Positions 51,204-59,619 of a DNA stretch of 64,000 nucleotides are shown here, piece by piece; the first letter of the stretch is position 1, and the number at the start of each line of letters is the position of its first letter. The stretch spans positions 1-64,000 of the forward strand of contig JAVLBP010000001.1 in assembly GCA_031581145.1 (NCBI GenBank). Direction: 5' to 3'. The translations under genes were made by a program, and so were the position numbers. Below the pieces are notes generated by a model. It searched no databases and was not told the origin of the DNA. It was given only the letters and a program-made list of their open reading frames with translations. The DNA is from UBA8296 sp031581145 (GTDB lineage Bacteria; Bacteroidota; Rhodothermia; Balneolales; Balneolaceae).

Positions 51204-52205
51204 TTATCCTTCGCGGCCCATAAGATAATGAATGAGCGTGGAGAACACATCATAAGCCTTTGACCCAGCAAAGTGATCCAAATGAGTCATTCCCTGCTGA
51301 TAATATTGATCAAGTTTTTTTTTGGCTTCGTCGATAACGCCATACATCTCCATTTGTTTTATGACCCAATCCACATCGGATGCATCGCGCTTGGATTTGC
51401 CGAGTAGATGCTGGAGTTGCTCCTTATCTGAGGGTTGCATGCGCTCAGACAAGGTGGTCATCAAAAAGGTTTGTTTCCCTTCAATGATATCTCCTCCTAT
51501 CGACTTCCCCACTTTTTCTTGAGTGCCTGTGATGTCGAGAAGGTCGTCTTGGATTTGAAATGCTATTCCAATATCGGTTCCAAGTGCCGATAGATGATCT
51601 AGCTGTGTTGAGTCTCCACCTGCGACAATCCCGCCCATCTGCAATGACCCACGCAGCAGTGCAGCGGTTTTACCATCGATCATATGTAGATAATCTGCAG
51701 GTGTTGAAAGTTGGTCTGAAGCTTGATCCATGTCTAGGGCTTGACCGTTACAGACTTGATAAATAGATTCTAGATAAATTTTATATAAATCATAGAATCT
51801 ATTGCGAGACAATGAGTCATAATGATCGGTAAGAATTATCATAGCTTGAGCAAATAGACTGTCTCCACTAAGAATAGCACGATTTGTTCCCCACTTTTTG
51901 TACACTGACTCCTGCCCTCTTCGGATATCAGCATCATCCATGACATCATCATGGATCAATGTAAAATTATGGGTCATTTCAATGCATGTCGCAGCAGGTA
52001 ATGCGTCTTGGCGAGTTCCCCCACAACATTCGGCACCTAAAAGTGTAAGTAACGGTCGTATTCGCTTGCCCCCATGCTGGAGGGTATGATCAATAGGGTC
52101 TTGAATGGAATGTGGCGTTGAAGCACGCCTTGGGGCAGCGTGAGCCTTAAAAAACGTATCGAAATCTTGAACGTAGGGAATGAGAACGTCAGGAAGTGCT
52201 GCCAT
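51204..52205 (-). CDS. Polyprenyl (geranylgeranyl/farnesyl) diphosphate synthase
   Basis: 333 residues. First aspartate-rich motif HDDVMDDADIRRG (Asp86 onward, DDxxD without the bacterial FPP insert), second motif FQIQDDLLDITG, and QGQ-like VCNGQALDMDQ. It condenses IPP with allylic diphosphates; Phe81 lies five residues before the first motif, a chain-length position. C15-C20 or longer products are possible, and it could supply phytoene precursors. It follows the remnant of the IPP isomerase gene with 3 bp spacing. Confidence 0.92.
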   Translation of the reverse strand: MAALPDVLIPYVQDFDTFFKAHAAPRRASTPHSIQDPIDHTLQHGGKRIRPLLTLLGAECCGGTRQDALPAATCIEMTHNFTLIHDDVMDDADIRRGQESVYKKWGTNRAILSGDSLFAQAMIILTDHYDSLSRNRFYDLYKIYLESIYQVCNGQALDMDQASDQLSTPADYLHMIDGKTAALLRGSLQMGGIVAGGDSTQLDHLSALGTDIGIAFQIQDDLLDITGTQEKVGKSIGGDIIEGKQTFLMTTLSERMQPSDKEQLQHLLGKSKRDASDVDWVIKQMEMYGVIDEAKKKLDQYYQQGMTHLDHFAGSKAYDVFSTLIHYLMGREG

Positions 52206-52208
52206 AGG

Positions 52209-52445
52209 TTAAATATAGCATTTTTCGGGCATGAGCTCATTCAATGTCGTAGCCCCAACAAGGCACATGACTTTGGATAAGTCTTGCTTCCACTGACCAA
52301 GTAGCTCGTCTAGGGAGCACTCAGGAAGCGCTTGATGTTTCAAGCGAATCGTCTCAAATCCAGAGCGGATCTGATATTGACTATCTAATTGTGTGGTGAC
52401 TCGCACATGATCAGCCTTACGTTGTGCGCTGCTCGTCCTGCTCAT
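52209..52445 (-). pseudogene. fni: Internally deleted type 2 isopentenyl-diphosphate isomerase (fni remnant)
   Basis: 78 residues in one intact frame; the ATG at 52445 overlaps the DUF2480 stop (ATGA). Residues 6-42 (AQRKADHVRVTTQ, FETIRLKHQALPE) look like the N-terminus of type 2 IPP isomerase. Residues ~48-78 (GQWKQDLSKVMCLVGATTLNEL) look like its extreme C-terminus. Family members have about 340-350 residues, so roughly 270 residues, including the FMN-binding barrel and catalytic Gln/Glu, are gone. The joint lies near residues 44-48. A large in-frame deletion is the simplest reading; an assembly gap or a distinct small protein is possible. Confidence 0.7.
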
Positions 52446-52954
52446 TTTTTGTACAAAGGTACATTGGAGCAAGCCTCACCAATCATCACTTTGGAGGCTA
52501 CACTGGAGACCCTTTGAAGCGCAATCCCATACAAATCATCTGAAATCGCTTCGTGTGAACACCCCTTGATAATGACATTCTTGCCCTGGTAAGGACTCCA
52601 ATCTGTCGTGTGAATCGTACTTGCTATATACGCATGTTTTGCCTGCTCAGACTCACCAATATGTACATATTTGGCACCTGCTTCGTAGAGCAAGGGAATA
52701 GGCTTGAGCCAGGCCCATGTGGGGATAATGGTATCTACACTACACTGAATGGCAACGATAGCTCCCTGGTAGCCTGCTAGGTCTAAAGTGGCGAGGTGTT
52801 CATTAAAGTGATCCTCTTTGACAATCATCTCCTTGAACAGGAGTGGTTTTAAATCAAAGGATTTCAGGGGCACACCCTTGAGCCATTGCTCCATGTCTAA
52901 GGTGGCAAGTTTGTTTGAGGATTTGACTTTGTTGACAAGGGGCTTGGTGGCCAT
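52442..52954 (-). CDS. DUF2480 family protein in the suf operon
   Basis: 170 residues from the ATG at 52954 (a start at 53020 would lie within sufA). VNKVKSSNKLATLDMEQWLKG, FDLKPLLFKEMIVKEDHFNEHLATLDLAGYQGAIVAIQCSVDTIIPTWAWL and GKNVIIKGCSHEAISDDLYGIAL match DUF2480. Found in Bacteroidota-type suf operons; function unknown, perhaps in cluster assembly or delivery. Its stop overlaps the fni remnant start by 4 bp. Confidence 0.78.
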   Translation of the reverse strand: MATKPLVNKVKSSNKLATLDMEQWLKGVPLKSFDLKPLLFKEMIVKEDHFNEHLATLDLAGYQGAIVAIQCSVDTIIPTWAWLKPIPLLYEAGAKYVHIGESEQAKHAYIASTIHTTDWSPYQGKNVIIKGCSHEAISDDLYGIALQRVSSVASKVMIGEACSNVPLYKK

Positions 52955-52976
52955 AAAGCGTGATTTGAGCGTCGGC

Positions 52977-53372
52977 TTACACCGAAAAGGATTCACCGCA
53001 GCTACATGTGCGTGATGCATTGGGATTTACGAAATGAAACCCTTTGCCTTCGAGCCCTTCGCTAAAGTCCAACATGGTACCTGCTAGATAAAGGTAGGAT
53101 CTCATGTCAACACGTATGGGGATTCCGTTAATCTCCCCTTCCTGATCGCCGTCTTTTGTATGTTCGCGCGCCTCTACATCCAACTGGTACGTTAGACCAC
53201 TACAACCGCCACTTACGACCTCAATTCGAATGACGTTGTCCCATGTGGCTGCTGACGTAGAGTTTTTATCAGCTTCAGATGCTTGCTCGCTCCACTCAAT
53301 CCCCAAAACGTCCAAAATCTTCGCTTTGGCAGCACTTGAAATCGATAAATCGAGAGAATCGGTCGTTTCCAT
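52977..53372 (-). CDS. sufA: Iron-sulfur cluster assembly protein SufA/IscA-type
   Basis: 131 residues. HesB-like A-type carrier with three conserved cysteines: Cys57 in VVSGGCSGLTYQL, and Cys123 and Cys125 in SRTCSCGESF. A short insert (EQASEADKNSTSAATWDN) is found after the first helix. It transfers Fe-S clusters to apo-proteins. It is in line with the suf operon, 3 bp after the Nfu gene. Confidence 0.93.
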   Translation of the reverse strand: METTDSLDLSISSAAKAKILDVLGIEWSEQASEADKNSTSAATWDNVIRIEVVSGGCSGLTYQLDVEAREHTKDGDQEGEINGIPIRVDMRSYLYLAGTMLDFSEGLEGKGFHFVNPNASRTCSCGESFSV

Positions 53373-53375
53373 AGC

Positions 53376-53927
53376 TTACACAGAGATCACTTCAATTTCT
53401 GGATCAATTCTTTTGACCATGCTTTCAATGGCATAAAGGGTGCCTGAGGTGGCTGTGGGACAGGTTCCACAAGCTCCTTGGTAATGAACCTTTAGGCGAT
53501 GTCCATCCAGACCAATGACTTTGAGTCCACCTCCATCGGCAAGAAGATAGGGTCTGACTTGTTGGTCCAACATTTCGTTAATCTCTTTGAGTCGGGGATC
53601 ATCTGAGTTCATGGCCTCTTCGGAGACATGAACCTCTTGATCGTCTGCCAAATCCATCTGAGGTTTAGCTTCCCGGATGGGTGGGGCAAGTTTGCGCAGC
53701 AACTCTGACCAAACCGCATTACCGTCTTGAGTGACGGTGATGTATTTATCGACATAATACACATTGATGACATGATCAATAGCAAACAAAGAGCTAGCCA
53801 ACTCGTCGCCATCTGCATCGATACTCGACTCAAAGGATCGTGTAACCCCATTGGTTAGGGGCTCTCCTAGGATGAATCGCATGGCATCAGGATTCGGTGT
53901 GCGTTCGATTTCTTTGATTTTTGGCAT
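53376..53927 (-). CDS. NifU/Nfu-type Fe-S scaffold
   Basis: 183 residues. N-terminal Nfu domain (RTPNPDAMRFILGEPLTNGVTRSFES, IDHVINVYYVDKYITVTQ) and C-terminal NifU domain with Cys153 and Cys156 in GACGTCPTATSGTL. It is a carrier or scaffold for [4Fe-4S] or [2Fe-2S] clusters. Located between sufS and sufA, with a 66-bp gap from sufS. Confidence 0.92.
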   Translation of the reverse strand: MPKIKEIERTPNPDAMRFILGEPLTNGVTRSFESSIDADGDELASSLFAIDHVINVYYVDKYITVTQDGNAVWSELLRKLAPPIREAKPQMDLADDQEVHVSEEAMNSDDPRLKEINEMLDQQVRPYLLADGGGLKVIGLDGHRLKVHYQGACGTCPTATSGTLYAIESMVKRIDPEIEVISV

Positions 53928-53993
53928 AATTTGTTCGGTTTATCTAAAAAATCTATAAATCAATAGGTGGCAATCAAAGGTTCACGTTCAACA

Positions 53994-55220
53994 TTATGAA
54001 AAAAATTCGAGCCCTTCCTCAATGGCAGAGATAAAACGATCAATGTCTTCTGACGTATTATAAAACGTAAGAGAACATCTAACGGTTCCTGGCAATTGAT
54101 AGTATTCGATCAGTGGCTGGGCACAGTGGTGTCCGGTTCTTACAGCCACGCCACGACGATCTAAAAACATCCCCATATCGTAGGGATGAATCCCTTCAAA
54201 ATGTAGCGGTATTACAGCAATACGTTCGTCCGGCGAGCCGATAATAGTGGTCTTGGGTAGCTTTTCTAGCTTGGATTGGGCTTCAACAAGCAGTTCATGT
54301 TCAATGGATGCTATCGTCTCCATACCGATGTCCATCATGTAGTCAATAGCAGCGCCAAAACCAATGCCTGCCGCTATAGCAGGTGTGCCTGGCTCAAATC
54401 GAAGTGGAGGACGTTGATACGTTGAGGCTTCGATGGCAACATGCTCAATCATGCTTCCACCACCTCTAAAGGGTGGTATAGACTCTAAATGCTCCATCTT
54501 ACCGTATAGGATACCAAACCCGGTGGGCCCGCAGAGTTTGTGGGCAGAAAATGTATAAAAATCACAATCAAGAGCCTGCATATCCACAGCAAAATGGGGT
54601 GCAGATTGGGCTCCATCTAGCATAACGATTGCACCGTGGTCGTGGGCTTCGGTGATCATCTCCTTGACTGGATTGACCGTACCTAAAGCATTGGAGGCAT
54701 GAATCAGCGCAACGACTTTGACGGGCTCCTTCTCAAGCAATTGTTGATAGGCGTCATGGTCCACTTCGCCTTCTTTGGTAATGGGTACCTTGTGTATAAC
54801 ACACCCTTTTTCCTGGGCAATCTGTTGCCAAGGTACAATGTTAGCATGATGCTCCATTTCAGTAATTAGAATGGCATCACCTTTGGTTAGGTGTGCCTTG
54901 CCCCAGGTTTGTGCGACTAGGTTGATAGAATCAGTCGCCCCATACGTAAAAATGATCTCTTCACGCTGGGCCGCACCAATGAGAGCTTGAACACGATCAC
55001 GCGTTAATTCATAATCATCGGTCGCGGTTTGGCTCAATGTATGGACACCACGATGGACATTGGCGTGGGCAGTTTGATGATAGTGATTAACCGTCTCAAT
55101 CACCGATGTTGGCATTAAACTTGACGCAGCACTGTCAAGGTACGTGAGTGGGTACCCGTTCACCTCCTGTTGGAGTTCAGGAAAGTCGAGGTGATATGTG
55201 TGCGTTTGGGTCATGGGCAT
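53994..55220 (-). CDS. sufS: Cysteine desulfurase SufS
   Basis: 408 residues, PLP-dependent. Lys228 in FSAHKLCGPTGFGIL binds PLP and Cys366 in RTGHHCAQPLIEYY is the active cysteine. MLDGAQSAPHFAVDMQALDCDF precedes the lysine. It provides sulfur for Fe-S clusters; SufE/SufU is not adjacent. It starts 3 bp after the end of sufD. Confidence 0.96.
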   Translation of the reverse strand: MPMTQTHTYHLDFPELQQEVNGYPLTYLDSAASSLMPTSVIETVNHYHQTAHANVHRGVHTLSQTATDDYELTRDRVQALIGAAQREEIIFTYGATDSINLVAQTWGKAHLTKGDAILITEMEHHANIVPWQQIAQEKGCVIHKVPITKEGEVDHDAYQQLLEKEPVKVVALIHASNALGTVNPVKEMITEAHDHGAIVMLDGAQSAPHFAVDMQALDCDFYTFSAHKLCGPTGFGILYGKMEHLESIPPFRGGGSMIEHVAIEASTYQRPPLRFEPGTPAIAAGIGFGAAIDYMMDIGMETIASIEHELLVEAQSKLEKLPKTTIIGSPDERIAVIPLHFEGIHPYDMGMFLDRRGVAVRTGHHCAQPLIEYYQLPGTVRCSLTFYNTSEDIDRFISAIEEGLEFFS

Positions 55221-55223
55221 CCA

Positions 55224-56516
55224 TCAGAAGCGAGAGGCAACGTTACGGCTCGTATAATCTTTTACTTCATCAACAAGGAATTTGTGAACAGACTCAACTG
55301 CAATATTCTCAATCGTCTCAAGAGCAAATGCGTAGGTGAGCACCTCTTTCGCTTTTTGTTCCGTCATGCCGCGACTTTGTAGGTAAAAAACTTCATCGGG
55401 GTCTAAATCGCCAATTGTTGCACCATGTGAGCATTGCACATCGTCTGCAAAGATTTCCAATTGAGGCTTGGTATATACGATGCCATCTCTTGAAAGTAAC
55501 AAGTTGCGATTCTCCTGGAACGAGTCAATAATCTGGGCGTCTTGGCGTACAAAGATTTTTCCATTAAATACGCTATGGGCATTTCCGTGGACCACCACTT
55601 TGTGAAGCTGGTGAGAGTTTCCGTGGGAAAAACGGTGATCCATTACAGAGTGGGTATCTGAGATCTGGTCTCCATCAATTAATATCAACCCATCAAGAGT
55701 AAAGTCAACCTCTTCGCCTGTTTGGATGATTTGAGGCTCATTTCTGAATAAATGTGCACCCAAGGCGATGGTATAGGAATGGTATTCAGCGGTACCCTCT
55801 AAAGAGGTAATAGGGCGTGAAATATGAAAGCATGATTTGTTTTCACGTTGTATACGGAGATGGTTAAGACGCCCTTTTTCCTGGACAAAGCTCTCCATCA
55901 CGGGGATTGTCAAGTAGACGGAGTCATCGAGAGACACATGCTCTTCAATGAGAGTCGCCTCAGCCTCCTGCTCGACATGAATAAGTAGTCGAAATGAGGA
56001 CACGTACGGTGATGCACTTCCAGTCTGAATATTTAACACGTGTATTGGGGCCTCGATCTTGGCCCCTTTGTGCACATGGAGATAATATCCAGAGGTTAAT
56101 GTGGCAGTGTGCAGTACAGAAAAATAATCATCCTCAATTGGGACTAGTGATTGGAACCCAGCTTCTTCCAGCTCTGCAGGGGTCATGTCCTGGAGCTTTT
56201 TCACTGTAATTGCGTCCGTGGAGAGCGAAAATGAGCTTAAATCTTCGCGAATGACTCCATTGACTAGAACAAGCATCGACTCTTTCGATTCCGGGAGTCG
56301 ATATTTTTGGACGTGTTCATCTGTTACACGTTTAGCCTCACCATTAACACTATGAAACGCATGTTTTGTGAGTGTTTTTAATGGTGTAAAACGCCAATCC
56401 TCATCTTTTTTGGTTGGGAAGGAAATGCTCTCTAATGCATGTGCGGCTTTGGCAGCATAAGGAGCGACCCAATCAATGGCTGGCTGGCTTGTAAAGTCTA
56501 AATCTTTAAAATGCAT
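55224..56516 (-). CDS. sufD: Fe-S cluster assembly protein SufD
   Basis: 430 residues of the SufBD family: HVHKGAKIEAPIHVL, GNAHSVFNGKIFVRQDAQIIDSFQENRNLLLS, CSHGATIGDLDPDEVFYLQSRGMTEQKAKEVL. It forms the SufBC2D scaffold with SufB and SufC. It begins 10 bp after the sufC stop. Confidence 0.95.
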   Translation of the reverse strand: MHFKDLDFTSQPAIDWVAPYAAKAAHALESISFPTKKDEDWRFTPLKTLTKHAFHSVNGEAKRVTDEHVQKYRLPESKESMLVLVNGVIREDLSSFSLSTDAITVKKLQDMTPAELEEAGFQSLVPIEDDYFSVLHTATLTSGYYLHVHKGAKIEAPIHVLNIQTGSASPYVSSFRLLIHVEQEAEATLIEEHVSLDDSVYLTIPVMESFVQEKGRLNHLRIQRENKSCFHISRPITSLEGTAEYHSYTIALGAHLFRNEPQIIQTGEEVDFTLDGLILIDGDQISDTHSVMDHRFSHGNSHQLHKVVVHGNAHSVFNGKIFVRQDAQIIDSFQENRNLLLSRDGIVYTKPQLEIFADDVQCSHGATIGDLDPDEVFYLQSRGMTEQKAKEVLTYAFALETIENIAVESVHKFLVDEVKDYTSRNVASRF

Positions 56517-56526
56517 ATCTCCTATC

Positions 56527-57276
56527 TCACGCGTTTTCTAACCAATCATAGCCCTTGGCTTCCAACTCAAGCGCTAGTTCTTTTCCACCTGTTTTTACGA
56601 TTACGCCATCAATCATAACATGGACAACATCTGGAACAATATACTCAAGCAGTCGCTGGTAGTGTGTTACCATGACAACGGCATCTTCCTCACCATGGAT
56701 TTGATTGATTCCTCCAGAGACAATGCGCAGCGCATCGATGTCGAGACCTGAGTCCGTTTCATCGAGGAATGACAATTTTGGTTGTAAAACGGCCATTTGG
56801 AAGATCTCATTACGCTTCTTCTCCCCCCCACTAAAGGCTGTATTTACACTTCTATGAAGAAACTCAGGGTTCATCTCAACCAAGTCCAACTTTGTTTTGA
56901 GGTAGTCTTCAAACTCCAGCGGGTCCATTTCGTCTCTTCCTCGTGATTTTGCAATGGTATTATACGATTCCCGCAGTAAGGTCATGTTTGTCACACCTGG
57001 AACCTCAACAGGGTATTGAAAGGCCAAGAAAATCCCTGCATGAGAGCGCTCATCAGGATCCATTTCTAGAATACTCTCGCCGTCGTAGATGATATCGCCT
57101 TGTGTGACTTCGTAGCCGGGGTGTCCAGCAACAATTTTGGAAAGTGTACTTTTGCCACTTCCATTGGGTCCCATAATGGCATGTATTTCACCTTTATTAA
57201 CGGCTAAATCGACACCCTTGAGGATTTCAATGCCCTCCCCCTCTACAATGGCGTGTAGGTTTTTAATTTCTAGCAT
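56527..57276 (-). CDS. sufC: Fe-S assembly ATPase SufC
   Basis: 249 residues, ABC-type ATPase. Walker A GPNGSGKSTLSKI, signature FSGGEKKRNEIFQM, Walker B KLSFLDETDSGLDIDAL and the switch histidine in VMVTHYQRLL. Partner of SufB and SufD. The gap to sufB upstream is 141 bp and contains a tandem duplication, so a second promoter is possible. Confidence 0.96.
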   Translation of the reverse strand: MLEIKNLHAIVEGEGIEILKGVDLAVNKGEIHAIMGPNGSGKSTLSKIVAGHPGYEVTQGDIIYDGESILEMDPDERSHAGIFLAFQYPVEVPGVTNMTLLRESYNTIAKSRGRDEMDPLEFEDYLKTKLDLVEMNPEFLHRSVNTAFSGGEKKRNEIFQMAVLQPKLSFLDETDSGLDIDALRIVSGGINQIHGEEDAVVMVTHYQRLLEYIVPDVVHVMIDGVIVKTGGKELALELEAKGYDWLENA

Positions 57277-57347
57277 GAACGTTGAATCTTAATGGTTACA
57301 GGTTGTTTTGAGTATTGTTACAAAAAATTGGTAGGCACTTGATTCGC

Positions 57348-57386
57348 CAGTGTTTGCACTACCTAACAGTGGTTTGCATCATCCAA
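57348..57386 (+). repeat. 19/20-bp tandem duplication between sufC and sufB
   Basis: CAGTGTTTGCACTACCTAA (57348-57366) is followed by CAGTGGTTTGCATCATCCAA (57367-57386). Located in the 141-bp gap that separates the first suf gene from the rest. Confidence 0.55.
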
Positions 57387-57417
57387 CAGGAGATTGCCTA
57401 GGCTATAGCGTCTTGCT

Positions 57418-58872
57418 TTAGCCAACGCTTCCTTCCAATTTGATATCGAGTAATTTATTCGCTTCAATGGCAAACTCCATAGGAAGCTCTTTTAACACTT
57501 CCTTCACGAAGCCATTCACAATCATGGAGATGGCATCTTGCTCACTCATACCACGTTGCTGCAAATAGAAGATTTGCTCTTCTCCGACCCTCGATGTTGT
57601 TGCTTCGTGTTCGATTTGCCCTGTTGGATTGGCCGACTCAATGTATGGGAAAGTGTGTGCTCCACACGTTTGACCAATCAACATGGAATCACACTGAGAG
57701 TAGTTGCGTGCATTCTCTGCATTTTTGCCAATTTTGACCAATCCTCTGTAACTATTTTGTGACTCACCCGCGCTGATACCTTTAGAGATGATTGTACTCT
57801 TGGTGTTTTTTCCAAGATGGACCATCTTGGTTCCAGTATCTGCTTGCTGCCTCTTACCCGTTACAGCCACGGAATAAAATTCACCGACAGAATTATCACC
57901 TTGCAAAATCACACTTGGATACTTCAACGTAACGGCTGAACCGGTTTCAAGCTGAGTCCAGGAGATTTTTGAATGATCTCCCTTGGCTAACCCTCTCTTA
58001 GTTACAAAGTTATAAATACCTCCAACCCCTTTCTCGTCACCAGCGTACCAGTTTTGGATGGTGGAGTACTTAATCTCTGCTCCGTCTGCTGCAATCAATT
58101 CTACAACAGCGGCATGGAGTTGGTTCTTGTCAAACATGGGGGCAGTACACCCTTCCAAATAGCTCACAAAAGAGTTCTCTTCTGCAATTATCAGCGTACG
58201 TTCAAATTGGCCGGAATCCATATTGTTGATCCGGAAATATGTTGAGAGCTCCATTGGGGAGATAGTATCCTTAGGAACATATGTGAAGGACCCATCGGAA
58301 AACACCGCAGAATTCAACGCTGAGTAAAAATTGTCACGGGCAGGAATCACGGAGCCCATGTGCTTTTTCACAAGCTCTGGATACTTTTGAATAGCCTCGG
58401 AGATAGAGCAAAAAATGACACCTGCATCAGCAAGTTTCTCTTTAAATGAGGTGAAAACTGAAACACTGTCAAATACCGCGTCCACAGCCACCCCAGCTAG
58501 GCGCTCTTGCTCATCTAACGGGATTCCCAATCGGTCGTATGTTTCTTTAATAGCTGGGTCTAATTCGTCAAGAGATTCCAATGATGGCTTGGCCTTAGGG
58601 GCGCTGTAATACTGAATTTCATCGAACACAGGTTTCACGTAGCTTGCATTAAACCACTCTGGTTCCTCCATTTCGGACCAAGAACGGAATGCTTTCAGCC
58701 GAAATTCTAGCATCCACTCCGGTTCGTTCTTGATAGCAGAGAGTTGGCGAATAATATCTTCGTTTAGACCTTTTGGAAATTCATCATATTCCACGTCTGT
58801 CGTAAATCCATATTTGTACTCTTCGCCGATAAATTCATGGAGTTTATCGGTATCGCTCATCACTTCGCTCAT
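57418..58872 (-). CDS. sufB: Fe-S cluster assembly protein SufB
   Basis: 484 residues. FGEEYKYG-like start (HEFIGEEYKYGF), YVPKDTISPMELSTYFRIN, VSYLEGCTAPMFDKNQLHAAVVELIA, FVTKRGLAKGDHSKISWTQLE and CDSMLIGQTCGAHTFPYIE are characteristic. First gene of the suf operon. Cys and Glu residues for cluster formation are kept. No IscR/SufR-type regulator gene lies directly upstream. Confidence 0.96.
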   Translation of the reverse strand: MSEVMSDTDKLHEFIGEEYKYGFTTDVEYDEFPKGLNEDIIRQLSAIKNEPEWMLEFRLKAFRSWSEMEEPEWFNASYVKPVFDEIQYYSAPKAKPSLESLDELDPAIKETYDRLGIPLDEQERLAGVAVDAVFDSVSVFTSFKEKLADAGVIFCSISEAIQKYPELVKKHMGSVIPARDNFYSALNSAVFSDGSFTYVPKDTISPMELSTYFRINNMDSGQFERTLIIAEENSFVSYLEGCTAPMFDKNQLHAAVVELIAADGAEIKYSTIQNWYAGDEKGVGGIYNFVTKRGLAKGDHSKISWTQLETGSAVTLKYPSVILQGDNSVGEFYSVAVTGKRQQADTGTKMVHLGKNTKSTIISKGISAGESQNSYRGLVKIGKNAENARNYSQCDSMLIGQTCGAHTFPYIESANPTGQIEHEATTSRVGEEQIFYLQQRGMSEQDAISMIVNGFVKEVLKELPMEFAIEANKLLDIKLEGSVG

Positions 58873-58906
58873 AGAGATCTTGATTTATATGTTTGTTTGT
58901 GAACTA

Positions 58907-58944
58907 TTTGTTTTGGAACCACTTGTTTGTTTTGGAACCACTTG
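58907..58944 (+). repeat. Perfect 19-bp tandem duplication upstream of sufB
   Basis: TTTGTTTTGGAACCACTTG occurs at 58907-58925 and 58926-58944 without mismatch, within the suf promoter region. Confidence 0.9.
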
Positions 58945-59151
58945 TCTCAAAAAACCAAACGTTTAATTCTAGATGTCTTACCTCAACTAGTTAAACCTAA
59001 ATGGCTGTTACAACTAATAACCAGTCTAGCTGGCTAAGAGCATTCTTATTTCCTTATCTAGACTTTGTAAAAATAGCAGTTCTAAGGGACAAAGTCACGG
59101 AGAATCTACCTTTATAAGTCACGGAGACTCTACATTGATAAACACTAGTCA
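58945..59151. other. Intergenic region between the sufB and nudix genes
   Basis: The 279-bp gap from 58873 to 59151 holds the 19-bp and 24-bp duplications and AT-rich sequence that should contain the suf promoter. No convincing -33/-7 or operator motif or small gene is visible. Confidence 0.4.
59092..59139 (+). repeat. 24-bp imperfect tandem duplication downstream of nudix gene
   Basis: AAGTCACGGAGAATCTACCT.. (59092-59115) and AAGTCACGGAGACTCTACAT.. (59116-59139), about 20 of 24 positions identical. Confidence 0.75.
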
Positions 59152-59619
59152 TCAGTCGCCTGATGGGTGAATGAGCCATTGAGGGAGTATCGTTCCATGT
59201 TGCAAAATCGACTCGATTGCCAGAACAATTCGCTGCTGCTCAGGCCACAAAAAATAGGTTGAGATCTCTTTAGCTGTAACCCAGTGGAAATCAGTATGTT
59301 CGTCGTCTAGCGTGGGGTTCATTTGTGGCTCTACCTCCCCTGCAAACACTGGAATCTTATGAAAAACATCATATTTGGGGTTGTAAAACTGATTTACCGT
59401 TGGAACCGTCCAAAATGGTGTTGGATGCAGTTGCGTCTCCTCGACGATCTCACGATATGCCGCTTGCCAATAGGTCTCATCTGAATCAACTTTCCCACCT
59501 ATCATACGCCACTGACCCGCGTAAATCTTATGGGAGGCTCGCAATAACGCAAGATACTCAGGACCATCTTTCCCAATTCGGTAGAGATATGCGTCAATGA
59601 GTTCAGGCAGTTTTGTCAT
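59152..59619 (-). CDS. NUDIX hydrolase
   Basis: 155 residues from the ATG at 59619, overlapping the uxs stop by ATGA; a longer frame from 59694 would lie in uxs. The Nudix box is GKVDSDETYWQAAYREIVEETQL: G-x5-E-x7-RE-x2-EE, with Gln at the final glycine position. It hydrolyses a nucleoside-diphosphate derivative. Linked to UDP-sugar genes, so a nucleotide-sugar substrate is possible but unproven. Confidence 0.88.
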   Translation of the reverse strand: MTKLPELIDAYLYRIGKDGPEYLALLRASHKIYAGQWRMIGGKVDSDETYWQAAYREIVEETQLHPTPFWTVPTVNQFYNPKYDVFHKIPVFAGEVEPQMNPTLDDEHTDFHWVTAKEISTYFLWPEQQRIVLAIESILQHGTILPQWLIHPSGD

